In this document: positions 16,640-25,471 of the stretch, one piece after another
Position numbering within the stretch: the stretch's first letter is position 1
How the letters are laid out: every line of letters begins with the position of its first letter
NCBI RefSeq assembly: GCF_963691685.1
Contig: NZ_OY829290.1
Span: 868,001-932,000 of the forward strand
Origin: Thalassovita sp.
GTDB taxonomy: Bacteria; Pseudomonadota; Alphaproteobacteria; Rhodobacterales; Rhodobacteraceae
Direction: 5' to 3'
Length of the DNA: 64,000 nt
Notes under the pieces: generated by a model
Database searches by the model: none
Seen by the model: only the letters and a program-made list of their open reading frames with translations
Told to the model about the DNA's origin: nothing
Translations under genes and position numbers: made by a program

Positions 16640-17617
16640 CTAAATGGCTTGAACTGCGACCGCGCTGTTGGCGACGTCGACGACGATCTTGCCCCTAGTC
16701 TTCCATGTTTTGCTGGCGGCAAGCGCATTTGGTATGTCGGAAAACTGATAAACACTTCCTATGGTACTTTTGGCCAAACCATCCGAATGCCATTTGGCAA
16801 TCCGAGCCAATTGGTCTGAACGCGTTTTTGCAAAAACTAGACGTACGCGCCGTTTCTTGAAGACTCCGAAGCCTGATAAAAAGGTCGTCATGATGGCTTG
16901 TCTCAGATGCGGAAAGGTGGGGATCGGTGTGACATAGACCCCGTCCCGAGCTAGCGCCGATTTGCATTTTGTAAACGAGGAGCGCCCTACAGCGTCAAGA
17001 ACCATGTCTTGTCGTTTAAGGGTGCTGCAGAAGTCTGTGGTCTCGTAGTCGATGAATTCGTCGGCTCCGATGTCTCTGCAAAACGCCTCATTCTTTCCGC
17101 TAGCCACCGCGACAACATGGCAACCTATCGCTTTGGCAAACTGCACCGCAAAGGAACCAACGCCGCCTGCGGCGCCGTTGATGACGATTCTGTCACCAGG
17201 CGTCAATCCCGCTAGTGCTCGCAATGCGGTTTGCCCAGCACACGGGATTGCTGCAGCTACATCGTGGGCCACATTCCTTGGTTTAAGAGCAATCGATGCC
17301 TCGTCAACAACGACGTATTCTGCAAATGCGCCCATCTTCCACGAAAGTCCGAATACTTCATCGCCAATCTTCGTGTTTCTCACACGCTTACCCACCGCAA
17401 CAACATGGCCACTAAAGTCACTGCCCAAAGTGATGGGGGGCTTGCCGATGAAAGCTTTGAATTGATAGCGGCCTTCCTGCAGTAACCAGTCGCGCGGATT
17501 GACTGAAGCTGCTTGGACCTGAACCAAAACTTGGTTCTTGCTCGGCTCAGGGCACGTGATGTTTTCAACTGATAGAACGTCCTTTTTGCCATATTTTCTG
17601 AGTCGTAGCGCCTTCAT
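16640..17617 (-). CDS. Zinc-free MDR alcohol/quinone oxidoreductase
   Basis: A 325-aa medium-chain dehydrogenase/reductase of the NADPH:quinone-oxidoreductase type: N-terminal GroES-like domain (LVQVQAASVNPRDWLLQEG, LGSDFSGHVVAVGKRV), then a Rossmann domain with INGAAGGVGSFAVQFAKA. No structural-zinc Cys cluster. Likely reduces an enone or quinone; here perhaps an enoyl intermediate. Its ATG overlaps the FadJ stop by 4 bp, so both are one transcript. Confidence 0.8.
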   Translation of the reverse strand: MKALRLRKYGKKDVLSVENITCPEPSKNQVLVQVQAASVNPRDWLLQEGRYQFKAFIGKPPITLGSDFSGHVVAVGKRVRNTKIGDEVFGLSWKMGAFAEYVVVDEASIALKPRNVAHDVAAAIPCAGQTALRALAGLTPGDRIVINGAAGGVGSFAVQFAKAIGCHVVAVASGKNEAFCRDIGADEFIDYETTDFCSTLKRQDMVLDAVGRSSFTKCKSALARDGVYVTPIPTFPHLRQAIMTTFLSGFGVFKKRRVRLVFAKTRSDQLARIAKWHSDGLAKSTIGSVYQFSDIPNALAASKTWKTRGKIVVDVANSAVAVQAI

Positions 17618-19782
17618 GATGCAATCTCCTTTACTTGTGAGGTGCTTGACCGCGGGGCGTACAGCGACGAACCGTCTGCGTGCAAGGCACGTAAACGAGC
17701 TGGAGGAGCAAAGCGCTCGCCGCTCTCTTCGCTCAGGTTTTCGAGTTGTTGAATGAGCTTTTCGGGGCTTGCGCTGTCAATAAACCGGGCGATCCCCCCG
17801 GTATGTGGGGCAAATCCCCAACCCAGTACCGAACCCAAGTCCGCGTCAATAGCGGACTTTACAACACCGTCGTCCATGCAATGCAGGGTTTCTACAGCTT
17901 GGATCAGCATCAAACGATCAGTAACCTGCTTCATGCTTGGTTGATCTGGGATGATAGGAAAGTGCTTGCCCAACCCATTCCACAGTCTTGGTTCGTTGCC
18001 TGTGTGGTCAAAAAAACCTTGGGCGGCCTTTTCTCCAGGCCTGCCGAGCGTCACCATCTTTCGAGCGACGTCAATTCCTGGGGGTTCTTGAAATGCTTCG
18101 CCGAGATCGACTGCAGATTGGGCAGCAATTTTCACAGCGAGATCGAGATTGACCATATCTGCCAGCCGGAGCGGCCCCATAGGCATTCCAGCGGACTTAC
18201 CCGCGTTTTCGATCAGGGCGGGCTTCACTCCTTCGGACAAGAGAGCCATCCCTTCGGTGATGTACGACGAAACCACACGCGTCGTGAAGAAGGCCCGGCC
18301 ATCGTTGACGTCTATTGGGGTTTTATTGATAGCTTTCGAAAAGTCAAAAGCGGCTGCAAGCGTAGAAGCATTTGTTTTCAAACCCGAAATTATTTCCAGA
18401 AGAGGCATTTTCTCGACCGGCGAGAAGAAGTGCAAACCAACAAAGCGCTCAGGATGATCGACATAATCTGCAAGTTCCGAAATCGGAATGGTTGAGGTGT
18501 TCGAAGCGATAATGGAGGAGTGGGATACCACATCGCAGATCGAGCGCAGGACTTGTTTCTTTACACCTTTGTCTTCGAAAACAGCCTCAACGACCAGGTC
18601 GCAGTCGCGAAGATCACCGTAGTTCGAACTAGTGGTAATCCTGGACATGTGTGCATGTGCCGACGCCTCGCAAATGAATCCTCGAGCAACTGTTTTTTTC
18701 AGCAAATCTTTTGAATACTTGGTAGCGCCGTCAGCTGTTTCTTGATCACGATCGATCACCACCACTTCAAGATCGCACTTCGATGCCTGGTAGGCGATAC
18801 CCGCACCCATTAATCCAGCGCCAACGATGCCAACTTTTCGGAATCCACGAATATCGAAGCCCGTTGGCTTCTTTTCGAGAGCGTTTGCGCTGTTCAATCC
18901 GAAGAACAACGTTTGGATCATGTTACGTGCGACGTCTGTGCGCGCCATTTCAATGAAATTGCGCGCTTCAACTTTCAGGGCCTGATCGATGGGCATCTGC
19001 AAACCATGGTAGACGGAGCGCAAAATCGCAGCGGGAGCCGGGAAGTTTCCAAAGGTGTTTTTACGCGTCTGAGCGGCTGCCGCTGCCAGTATCGGGAGGT
19101 TCTTGGCGGTATGAATTTGTCCCGTGGGAACCCGGGCTGGTTTTTCATCCCAAGGCTGCTTGGCGCCTTGGTTGTTTTTAATCCAGACCTTGGCCGCGCT
19201 GATCACGTTGCCCGAATCCGCAAGTTCAGTGACGAGCCCGATCTTTAGCGCGGATTTAGGGCGGAACGATTTGCCGGTGCTGAGTGCCGTCACCGCATCG
19301 GTGAGCGGTAAAAGGCGCGACAGTCTTTGTGTGCCGCCAAACCCTGGCATCAGCCCGAGTTTTGCCTCTGGTAAGGACAGCTGGATGGCGCTGTCGTCCG
19401 CAACGATGCGGGCGTGGCACGCAAGCGCCATCTCGAGGCCTCCGCCCATCGCGTGCCCCTCGATGGCGGCAACAAAGGTTTTCCCGCTGCGTTCCATATC
19501 GAGCATCAGTTGGTTCATTCGCATGACCCGCTGGAACAGCAGGCCCGGTGGTAGCCCTGGAAACCTGAGCGCCATGTCCAAATCAGCCCCGACGTGGAAT
19601 ACGTCTTTGGCCGACGCGATGACACACCCGATCACCGACGTATCAGCCAGCACCGACCGGACCGCGTCCTCAAAGTCTGCGATGGATTGTTCGTCAAAGA
19701 CGTTGACCTTCTGACCTGGCACATCCCAGATCATCGTCGCAATCTTGTCGTTGTCATACGAGACCATCACTGCTGTCGTCAT
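17614..19782 (-). CDS. FadJ/FadB-like multifunctional beta-oxidation protein
   Basis: Enoyl-CoA hydratase / 3-hydroxyacyl-CoA dehydrogenase fusion, 722 aa from ATG 19782, preceded by GGGAGGTGATCAA; the ORF's first codon 15 bases earlier is less likely. Crotonase domain at residues ~1-190 (oxyanion region AIEGHAMGGGLEMALACHA and PEAKLGLMPGFGGTQRL). NAD-binding domain from ~325 (VGIVGAGLMGAGIAYQ), catalytic His in VGLHFFSPVEKMPLLE, then two C-terminal 3HCDH domains. Acts with the upstream thiolase, whose last codons supply its ribosome site. Confidence 0.92.
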   Translation of the reverse strand: MTTAVMVSYDNDKIATMIWDVPGQKVNVFDEQSIADFEDAVRSVLADTSVIGCVIASAKDVFHVGADLDMALRFPGLPPGLLFQRVMRMNQLMLDMERSGKTFVAAIEGHAMGGGLEMALACHARIVADDSAIQLSLPEAKLGLMPGFGGTQRLSRLLPLTDAVTALSTGKSFRPKSALKIGLVTELADSGNVISAAKVWIKNNQGAKQPWDEKPARVPTGQIHTAKNLPILAAAAAQTRKNTFGNFPAPAAILRSVYHGLQMPIDQALKVEARNFIEMARTDVARNMIQTLFFGLNSANALEKKPTGFDIRGFRKVGIVGAGLMGAGIAYQASKCDLEVVVIDRDQETADGATKYSKDLLKKTVARGFICEASAHAHMSRITTSSNYGDLRDCDLVVEAVFEDKGVKKQVLRSICDVVSHSSIIASNTSTIPISELADYVDHPERFVGLHFFSPVEKMPLLEIISGLKTNASTLAAAFDFSKAINKTPIDVNDGRAFFTTRVVSSYITEGMALLSEGVKPALIENAGKSAGMPMGPLRLADMVNLDLAVKIAAQSAVDLGEAFQEPPGIDVARKMVTLGRPGEKAAQGFFDHTGNEPRLWNGLGKHFPIIPDQPSMKQVTDRLMLIQAVETLHCMDDGVVKSAIDADLGSVLGWGFAPHTGGIARFIDSASPEKLIQQLENLSEESGERFAPPARLRALHADGSSLYAPRSSTSQVKEIAS

Positions 19783-19786
19783 TTGA

Positions 19787-21004
19787 TCACCTCCCAACCC
19801 GTTCGATCACCATGGCGATGGCCTGTCCTGAGGCCGCACATAGTGTCGCAACGCCGACTTCCTTGTCGGATCGTTCCATTTCATCCAAAAGGGTTCCCAA
19901 AATCATCGCGCCCGTTGCGCCCAGTGGGTGACCCATGGCAATGGCGCCTCCGTTCACGTTCACGTTTTCATGGGCGACATTCGTCTTTTCCATGAAGAAC
20001 ATGGGAACCGCAGAGAAGGCTTCATTCACCTCCCAAAGATCGACGTCTTTGAACTGCATGCCGGCTTTGGCCAGAGCGAGGCGCGAGGCTTCGACCGGGC
20101 CGGTCAACATGATGGTGGGTTCTGAGCCAATCGAAACGCAGCTCACGACACGCGCTCGAGGTGTCAGGCCTTCCGTGTTTTGACTGGCATCGCTACCAAT
20201 CAGGATGGCAGCGGCACCGTCGACGATTTGCGATGAATTGCCCGCGTGATGCACATGATCAATCGCCTCGGTCTCGGGGTATTTCTGCGACGCGACAGCG
20301 CCGAAGCCCCCCATGTCAGCCATTGCAGCGAATGATGGCTCCAATGCCCCCAACGACTGCATGTCGGCCTCCGGACGCATTGCCTCATCATGCTCCAGAA
20401 TTGGGACACCATTCTGATCCTTTACTGTAACCACGCTGTTAGAAAAGTAGCCCTTCTGCCATGCGATCTTGGCACGGCGCTGACTTTCGACGGCGTAATT
20501 ATCCACATCCTGACGCGAGTAACCCTCTTTCGTAGCGATTAAGTCCGCTGAAACGCCTTGCGGGATCATGAAGTGCGGAATTGCAACATCTGGATCGGTC
20601 AACGCCGGCATACCTGAGCCGCCCATTCCGACGCGAGACATCATTTCGACACCGCCTGCGACGGCGAGATCAATGTCACCTGCCTTCAAACGTGATGCAG
20701 CCAACCCGACCGCCTCGAGCCCGCTGGCGCAAAAACGATTGATCTGGACACCTGGTACCGCGTCGCCAAATCCGGCTGTCAACGCCGCCGATCTGGCGAT
20801 GTCCGCAGCTTGATCCTTCACTGGATCGACACACCCTAAAATCACGTCCTCAACGGTGTCCGGAGCAAAGTCGTTACGCGCGGCCAAAGCGCGCAATGTG
20901 CCTGCAGCAAGAGCGATCGGCGCAACTTCGTGCAACGAACCATCCTTTGCCCTTCCCCGTCCCCGAGGCGTTCTAACCGCATCAAATATGTAAGCTTTAG
21001 CCAT
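19787..21004 (-). CDS. Acetyl-CoA acetyltransferase (thiolase, FadA-like)
   Basis: A 405-aa thiolase that cleaves 3-ketoacyl-CoA. Acyl-accepting Cys92 in NRFCASGLEAV, the His of GGAIAMGHPLGATGA and the second Cys in TLCAASGQA are all present. First gene of the minus-strand operon; the 230-bp gap upstream faces a divergent acyl-CoA synthetase remnant, so the promoters of both lie there. The stop lies seven bases before the FadJ start, i.e. tight coupling. Confidence 0.93.
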   Translation of the reverse strand: MAKAYIFDAVRTPRGRGRAKDGSLHEVAPIALAAGTLRALAARNDFAPDTVEDVILGCVDPVKDQAADIARSAALTAGFGDAVPGVQINRFCASGLEAVGLAASRLKAGDIDLAVAGGVEMMSRVGMGGSGMPALTDPDVAIPHFMIPQGVSADLIATKEGYSRQDVDNYAVESQRRAKIAWQKGYFSNSVVTVKDQNGVPILEHDEAMRPEADMQSLGALEPSFAAMADMGGFGAVASQKYPETEAIDHVHHAGNSSQIVDGAAAILIGSDASQNTEGLTPRARVVSCVSIGSEPTIMLTGPVEASRLALAKAGMQFKDVDLWEVNEAFSAVPMFFMEKTNVAHENVNVNGGAIAMGHPLGATGAMILGTLLDEMERSDKEVGVATLCAASGQAIAMVIERVGR

Positions 21005-21232
21005 TCATCCTCTCCACGCGAACCCATGGCTGAACTTCGAGTTTTTGCTCAGCCCAGAAACCGTGATTCGCCAAATTCTTGAATTGGACATACTTACATG
21101 CATATCGTAACGCAAGTTATTAACGCAAAGCCTTCAACGCACTACCACACTGGGTCAGCCGAAATTCGATGCCATGGCCCGCAACGGAGGACGCGGGCGC
21201 GTATCAGTGACAGCTCAAAAAGGGAGGAAAGA

Positions 21233-21401
21233 ATGAAACAGTTTGCAAGCGAGGCAGACTGCCTTGAAGTTGAAGGCGAGAGGCCGTGGCAAGCGCGTGA
21301 AGTGCCCGCAACGACCTACGGGCTGATAAGTCAGGCCCGGGCGAAGCATGCCCATTCTAATGCGCTGAGTTTTCAGATGTTTTCTGGGGAAAGAGACGTT
21401 G
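21233..21401 (+). pseudogene. Acyl-CoA synthetase, N-terminal fragment cut by IS3
   Basis: From ATG 21233, with a good ribosome site (AGGGAGGAAAGA), the frame reads MKQFASEADCLEVEGERPWQ and then TTYGLISQARAKHAHSNALSFQ, the usual opening of AMP-forming fatty-acyl-CoA synthetases. After about 56 codons the terminal repeat of an IS3 element begins. The rest of the gene is not found on the other side of that element, so it was deleted. It would have primed the substrate of the divergent beta-oxidation operon. Confidence 0.6.
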
Positions 21402-21427
21402 TGACCTGCCCCCCACTGGTCCCTCGT

Positions 21428-21781
21428 TCATGACGAGAGTCTGCGGGTTTGATTTTGGTAGTCGTCGGTTTCGGGCTTGGCAAGCGCGCCGGGCGCGGAG
21501 CCCTCAAATTGCTCAAGCGTCCGGCGCGCATCGGCCGGTGTTTTGTTCCCGAGCGATGAATGCGGCCTGACGGTGTTGTAATCGTAACGCCAGAGCGCCA
21601 GCTTCCGGCGGGCGTCGTCCAGGGTGTCAAATATCTCCTCGTTCAGCAGTTCGTCGCGCAGGCTGCCGTTGAATGAATCGATAAAGGCGTTCTGCTGCGG
21701 CTTCCCTGGGTCGATATAGTGCCACGGAATTGCGTTCTGATCGGCCCACCTCAGAATGGCCCGGCTCGTGAACTCTGTCCC
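21428..21781 (-). pseudogene. IS3 OrfB, C-terminal part
   Basis: Downstream half of the transposase split by the IS110 insertion: [30 protein letters not shown] (catalytic Glu nearby) and [16 protein letters not shown]. The joint falls inside the second catalytic box (SDNG/TEFTS). Confidence 0.85.
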
Positions 21782-21918
21782 GTAACACCTTCGGAATGAT
21801 GCTGATTGATAGGTTATGACCACCTGCGCAGCCTTCAAATAGCGCAGCAGGTGGTCATAGCCGGGCCTCAGGTCCCTACAGTGTTTTTGCACACACCACA
21901 TCGTAAAGGAGACCGACT

Positions 21919-23151
21919 ATGACCGAGACTATTATTGCACGAGATGCGCCTGTTTTGGTGGCCGTCGACATCGCCAAGGCCCGGCATGAAGTGTTGATCG
22001 CAGTTCCAAACAAGAAACGCCGACGTCGCTTAATAATTTTGAACAGCCTTGCTGACTTCAACCGTCTCATCACGGCTTTGAAGGAATACGGCCGTCCAGT
22101 ACGTGTGGCCTTCGAAGCGACCGGCAATTATCACCGCGCCCTGGCGTTTCATTTGGCAGCTGCAGGCTTTGAGGTGAAGCTGGTGTCCTCAGTGGCTTTG
22201 GCGCGGACGCGCGAAGCCCTCAACAACAGCTGGGACAAGAACGACCCAAAAGACGCGCAGGTCATTTTGCATATGATGGAGATTGGGAATGAGCAATTCT
22301 ACCACGACCCTCTCGTGTGCGGAACAAACGACATCCAGGAACTCTCAAAGACCCACGATATCGTTTCTAAGTCCAAGACTGAACCTTGGCACCGTGTGCT
22401 GACGCATTATCTGCCGCTGTACTTCCCTGAGGCCGACCGCTTTCACCGCAGCTCGCGCAGCGATTGGTTCTTTGCATTCCTTGAACGCTATCCATCGCCA
22501 CATTTTATTACGGCCATGGGTAAGGACGCGTTCACGGCTGACGCTTGGAAGGTCATTGGGCGCGAAATCGAGAAAGAGCGTTTGCTTGCAGATATTTACG
22601 AGACGGCCAAGACGTCAGTGGGATTGCCGGTTGTCCCAGACTCTGATGCGATCAGTATGTTCCGTCTGGTTCTTGGGGAAGGCCGTAGTCTCATTGCGCA
22701 ACGCAATCAAATCGAAGGTCGCGCCGTCGCGCTTCTCAAAGATCTGCCTGACTATCAGTTGCTGACATCAATACCTGGGATCGGCCCGATCAACGCCCTG
22801 ACCATCCTCGCAGAAGCTGGCGATTTACGCCGCTTTGGCCACCACCGGCAATTCTTGAAGTTCTGCGGCATGGACTTGGCAACGATCCAATCCGGTACAT
22901 TCCGTGGCCAAACTAAGTTGTCAAAATACGGGAATGCCCGCTTGCGGCGCACCTTATGGATGGCGGGTCAGGTTGCCATTCTGCAGCGTACCAACAGCTT
23001 TCGTGACAAATTCGAACGCTACATCGCCAAAGACCGGCAAAACACCCATTTGCGCCGCAAGGCGTACACCGCAATCGCCGCCAAGATGGCCCGCACCGTT
23101 CACGGGATCATCAAGCGCGGTGAACCATATCGCCCCTTCTTTGAGGGGTGA
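21919..23151 (+). CDS. IS110-family transposase/recombinase
   Basis: A 410-aa DEDD-type recombinase. N-terminal RuvC-like domain: VAVDIAKARHEVLIAV (first Asp), VAFEATGNYH (Glu) and SWDKNDPKDAQVIL (two Asp). C-terminal transposase_20 domain: LLTSIPGIGPINALTILAE, then a serine-containing stretch around TFRGQTKLSKYGNARLRR. Full length, no stops. Preceded by AAAGGAGACCGACT. Probably active if its guide RNA is intact. Confidence 0.93.
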   Translation: MTETIIARDAPVLVAVDIAKARHEVLIAVPNKKRRRRLIILNSLADFNRLITALKEYGRPVRVAFEATGNYHRALAFHLAAAGFEVKLVSSVALARTREALNNSWDKNDPKDAQVILHMMEIGNEQFYHDPLVCGTNDIQELSKTHDIVSKSKTEPWHRVLTHYLPLYFPEADRFHRSSRSDWFFAFLERYPSPHFITAMGKDAFTADAWKVIGREIEKERLLADIYETAKTSVGLPVVPDSDAISMFRLVLGEGRSLIAQRNQIEGRAVALLKDLPDYQLLTSIPGIGPINALTILAEAGDLRRFGHHRQFLKFCGMDLATIQSGTFRGQTKLSKYGNARLRRTLWMAGQVAILQRTNSFRDKFERYIAKDRQNTHLRRKAYTAIAAKMARTVHGIIKRGEPYRPFFEG

Positions 23152-23410
23152 TCGACAGCAGAAGGACCTTTCTCTGATAGGGCCGTAGAGGCGACCATTC
23201 GACCTCGTAGATAATGTTCAGGCCTTCTGCTCAACGACCGAAGATCTCGTCTTAAGGACGGTGAGAGCCGCAAAAGCGTACTCTGTGTTTGTTATGGGAG
23301 AGACACGTTGTTGACCAAAACGCCGAACTGACACACATTCAACCATGCTGGAACGCTTCAGCATGAACATGACCTGATGCCAAATCAGCCAATCATTCCG
23401 CGCATAGGAC
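23152..23410 (+). ncRNA. Candidate bridge-RNA region of the IS110 element
   Basis: The non-coding right end is long (about 259 nt) while the left end is short. Members of the IS1111 branch carry the guide (bridge) RNA downstream of the recombinase gene. The stretch contains inverted repeats (CAGAAGGACC... with GGCCTTCTG; GGAACGCTTCAGCATG region). Position 23280-23286 (ACTCTGT) repeats seven bases of the left target flank, which could be part of a target-binding loop or chance. The RNA itself is inferred, not seen. Confidence 0.4.
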
Positions 23411-24019
23411 GTTGTCGCTGACTATGCATCCGGGTTTGCCGTAGATCCGCACCAGCGCATCCAGCTCACGCGCAACACGCGCGCCGGAGATGCTGGTGTC
23501 AGCAATCAGGCACAGGTTTTCGCGGCTGCAATCGTCTATCACTGCCAGGATGCGGAATTTCCGATATGCCCCGAAGCTGTCAGCCAGGAAGTCCAGAGAC
23601 CAGCGCGCATTGGGATACGCAGCCTACGGCATCGGGGAGCGCGTTCCATGGGCCCGCTTGCGGCCGCGCCGCCGCTTCACTGACAGCCCTTCTTCCCGGT
23701 AGAGCCGATACAGTTTCTTGTGGTTCATTCTCATGCCCTTGCGCTCAAGCAACACGCCAATCCGGCGGTAGCCGAACCGGCGCCGCTTTCCGGCGATCTC
23801 CTGCATCTCCTTGCGGATCTCGGGGCAGTCCGGCGGGCGTTCGCGCCGGACTGTCTTTGGGTCGACACCGATAAGCCGGCAGGCCCGGCGCTGCGAGATA
23901 CCGTGATCACGCATCGCCTTGAGCGCTGCCTCTCGCCGCTTGGTCAGCGTCGTCAGTTCTTTCCCAGAAGATCCTTCAGAACCACGTTCTCCATTGTGCT
24001 CGGACCAATGGCGCATCAA
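23411..24019 (-). pseudogene. IS3 OrfB, N-terminal part with amber stop
   Basis: Reads from 24019 through REAALKAMRDHGISQRRACRL, RRRFGYRRIGVLLERKG and GTRSPMP, then TAG, and continues in the same frame as AAYPNARWSLDFLAD (first catalytic Asp) to IVSDN at the IS110 joint. So the gene had an in-frame stop besides the insertion and is dead. Confidence 0.8.
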
Positions 24020-24026
24020 TGGCTCA

Positions 24027-24254
24027 CTCCAGCATCGTATCGGCCAGCAACCGCTTCAGCTTGGCGTTCTCGTCCTCCAGCGCCTTTAGCCGCGGGGCCT
24101 CCGACACCTCCATGCCGCCGTATTTGGACTTCAGCTTGTAGAATGTTGCCGGGCTGAGCCCGTGCCTGCGGCACACCTCCGCCGTTGGCATGCCTGCCTC
24201 TTGCTCCTTGATCATCCCGATGATCTGCGCCTCGGTAAAACGGCTCTTCCGCAT
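24027..24254 (-). CDS. IS3-family OrfA
   Basis: A 76-aa helix-turn-helix protein of IS407-like elements: [40 protein letters not shown], then a coiled-coil helix ([17 protein letters not shown]). Intact, but its partner orfB is broken. Confidence 0.85.
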
Positions 24255-24320
24255 TCGTCTGCTCCTTAAGGGTTGGGCAGACTCTACATCATGGTGAGGG
24301 ATTTCGCGGGGGGCAGGTCA

Positions 24321-24614
24321 GTTTTCCTAAACATAGCGGAGGACTACTTCAGTGGGGGATGATCAATAACGCTTATTGGTGTAGAGAAACCTTGAAAGAC
24401 AAAGTGGTACGCACCTGCATCCTTGGCCGGAAGCAGCGCAAGAAACCTGTGCAATACTACAAGCGCCACAGCCGGATCGAGATCATGTTCGGTATATTCA
24501 GGGATTGGAGACGGGATGCCACTCGTTGCGGCAGATGCCCCAAGGTCTTTCTCTCTGTCATCGCTCTCGCCACAATCGTCATCTATTGGCTATTAGACCT
24601 GACCCTAGCCAAGG
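24321..24614 (+). mobile_element. Stacked IS3-end and IS5 3'-end remnants
   Basis: 24321-24358 is the left end of the IS3 copy-1 type in reverse orientation (TTTCCTAAACATAGCGG...). From 24359 a fragment of an IS5 transposase C-terminus follows: RIEIMFGIFRDWRRDATRC, CPKVFLSVIALATIVIYWL, ending in GACCTGACCC, the tip of the 3048-type IS5 element. Confidence 0.7.
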
Positions 24615-24630
24615 ATATCGCCGGGGCGGG

Positions 24631-25317
24631 TTAACCGTTGTCCTGATCTTTGAACTTTGTTGCGTTCGCAAATATTCTGATGGTTGGTTTGACAAGTGGC
24701 TTGTATGCATAGCGTAACAACCAACCGGGGAACGTGCTACCTCTCTCTTCATAGGCGACGCGGGCACGCGGGTGCTCCATGAACCGGAGTCCCGAAGGAC
24801 GATAGCCAGGGTTTTGCACATGAAATGCAATTCTATTGATGTACTTGATATTTTTATATCCATAGTGGTCTGGTGCTACCAGGCGAAGCGGAGCGCCATG
24901 CTCCCGGGTTAAAGGTTTATCATTCAACCAATCTGCCAAAATGACGTTATCTTGCAAAAGATCGCTTAGCGGCAGACTGGCCCTAGCTCCATCCCGTGCT
25001 TTGAGAATGACAAACGCCGCATTTTCATTCGGCTTCGCCATAGGGCGAATGAGCTGTTCAAAAACGTGTTTGAACAGGATGCCCTGCCATCGCAAACCAA
25101 GGCTGCTCCACGTTGTAACGCAATGGAAATCAGCAATAATTTCTGTTCGTTGCAAGCCCGTAAGCTCTTCGTCCAGCACCAACTCATTTTCGACATCCCC
25201 GGAGATGTGAAGGCGGGGAGTGCCCGTCTCAGAGGGAAAACGATCGGCAAACTGTATCAGTCCAAATCTTGGCATCTTGCCAATATCAAACTGCCCCTTG
25301 GGCAGAGCCGATGACAT
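24631..25317 (-). CDS. Molybdopterin-dependent oxidoreductase (sulfite-oxidase fold)
   Basis: A 228-aa protein of the oxidoreductase molybdopterin-binding family (YedY/MsrP-like core). Mo-ligand Cys in IADFHCVTTWSSLGLRWQG; DWLNDKPLTREHGAPLRLVAP is the typical closing loop, and KNIKYINRIAF follows. No signal peptide or twin-arginine motif and no dimerisation domain, so a cytoplasmic enzyme of unknown substrate. It is isolated between IS remnants; no molybdenum-cofactor or haem partner is nearby. The C-terminus beyond residue ~190 is unusually long and basic for the family. Confidence 0.8.
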   Translation of the reverse strand: MSSALPKGQFDIGKMPRFGLIQFADRFPSETGTPRLHISGDVENELVLDEELTGLQRTEIIADFHCVTTWSSLGLRWQGILFKHVFEQLIRPMAKPNENAAFVILKARDGARASLPLSDLLQDNVILADWLNDKPLTREHGAPLRLVAPDHYGYKNIKYINRIAFHVQNPGYRPSGLRFMEHPRARVAYEERGSTFPGWLLRYAYKPLVKPTIRIFANATKFKDQDNG

Positions 25318-25471
25318 TTGCTGTGTCCTTTAATTCTTCGTATTGGAGGCAAGATTCCGGACCAGCAGGAAAAAAGGTGTTTCGCCAACCAAATACGCCT
25401 AATCAACTGTCTCTGTATCATACACTGTCTCCAGATGATCAACAAAATTTTGAAGACATTCCCTTAACTAG

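Larger units (their letters stand above)
21782..23412 (+). mobile_element. IS110-family element (IS1111-like layout)
   Basis: Boundaries follow from rebuilding the split IS3 gene: left flank ...CTCTGTCCC, right flank TGTCGCTGAC..., with a GT at both junctions (21782-21783 and 23411-23412) that occurs once in the rebuilt target. This fits the crossover dinucleotide of IS110 recombinases and the absence of longer target duplication. Left non-coding end about 134 nt, right end about 259 nt. Confidence 0.85.
21402..24320 (-). mobile_element. IS3-family element interrupted by an IS110-family element
   Basis: Ends TGACCTGCCCCCC (21402) and the complement at 24320 form the terminal repeats. Removing the inserted IS110 element (21782-23412) leaves about 1290 bp, normal for IS3. 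It holds orfA and a broken orfB. No clear target duplication (TTG versus GTT at the flanks). Confidence 0.85.

Noticed and set aside
21098..21232. Earlier ATG for the acyl-CoA synthetase fragment
   Set aside because: The 45 codons before 21233 have no family similarity, and a strong ribosome site directly precedes ATG 21233.
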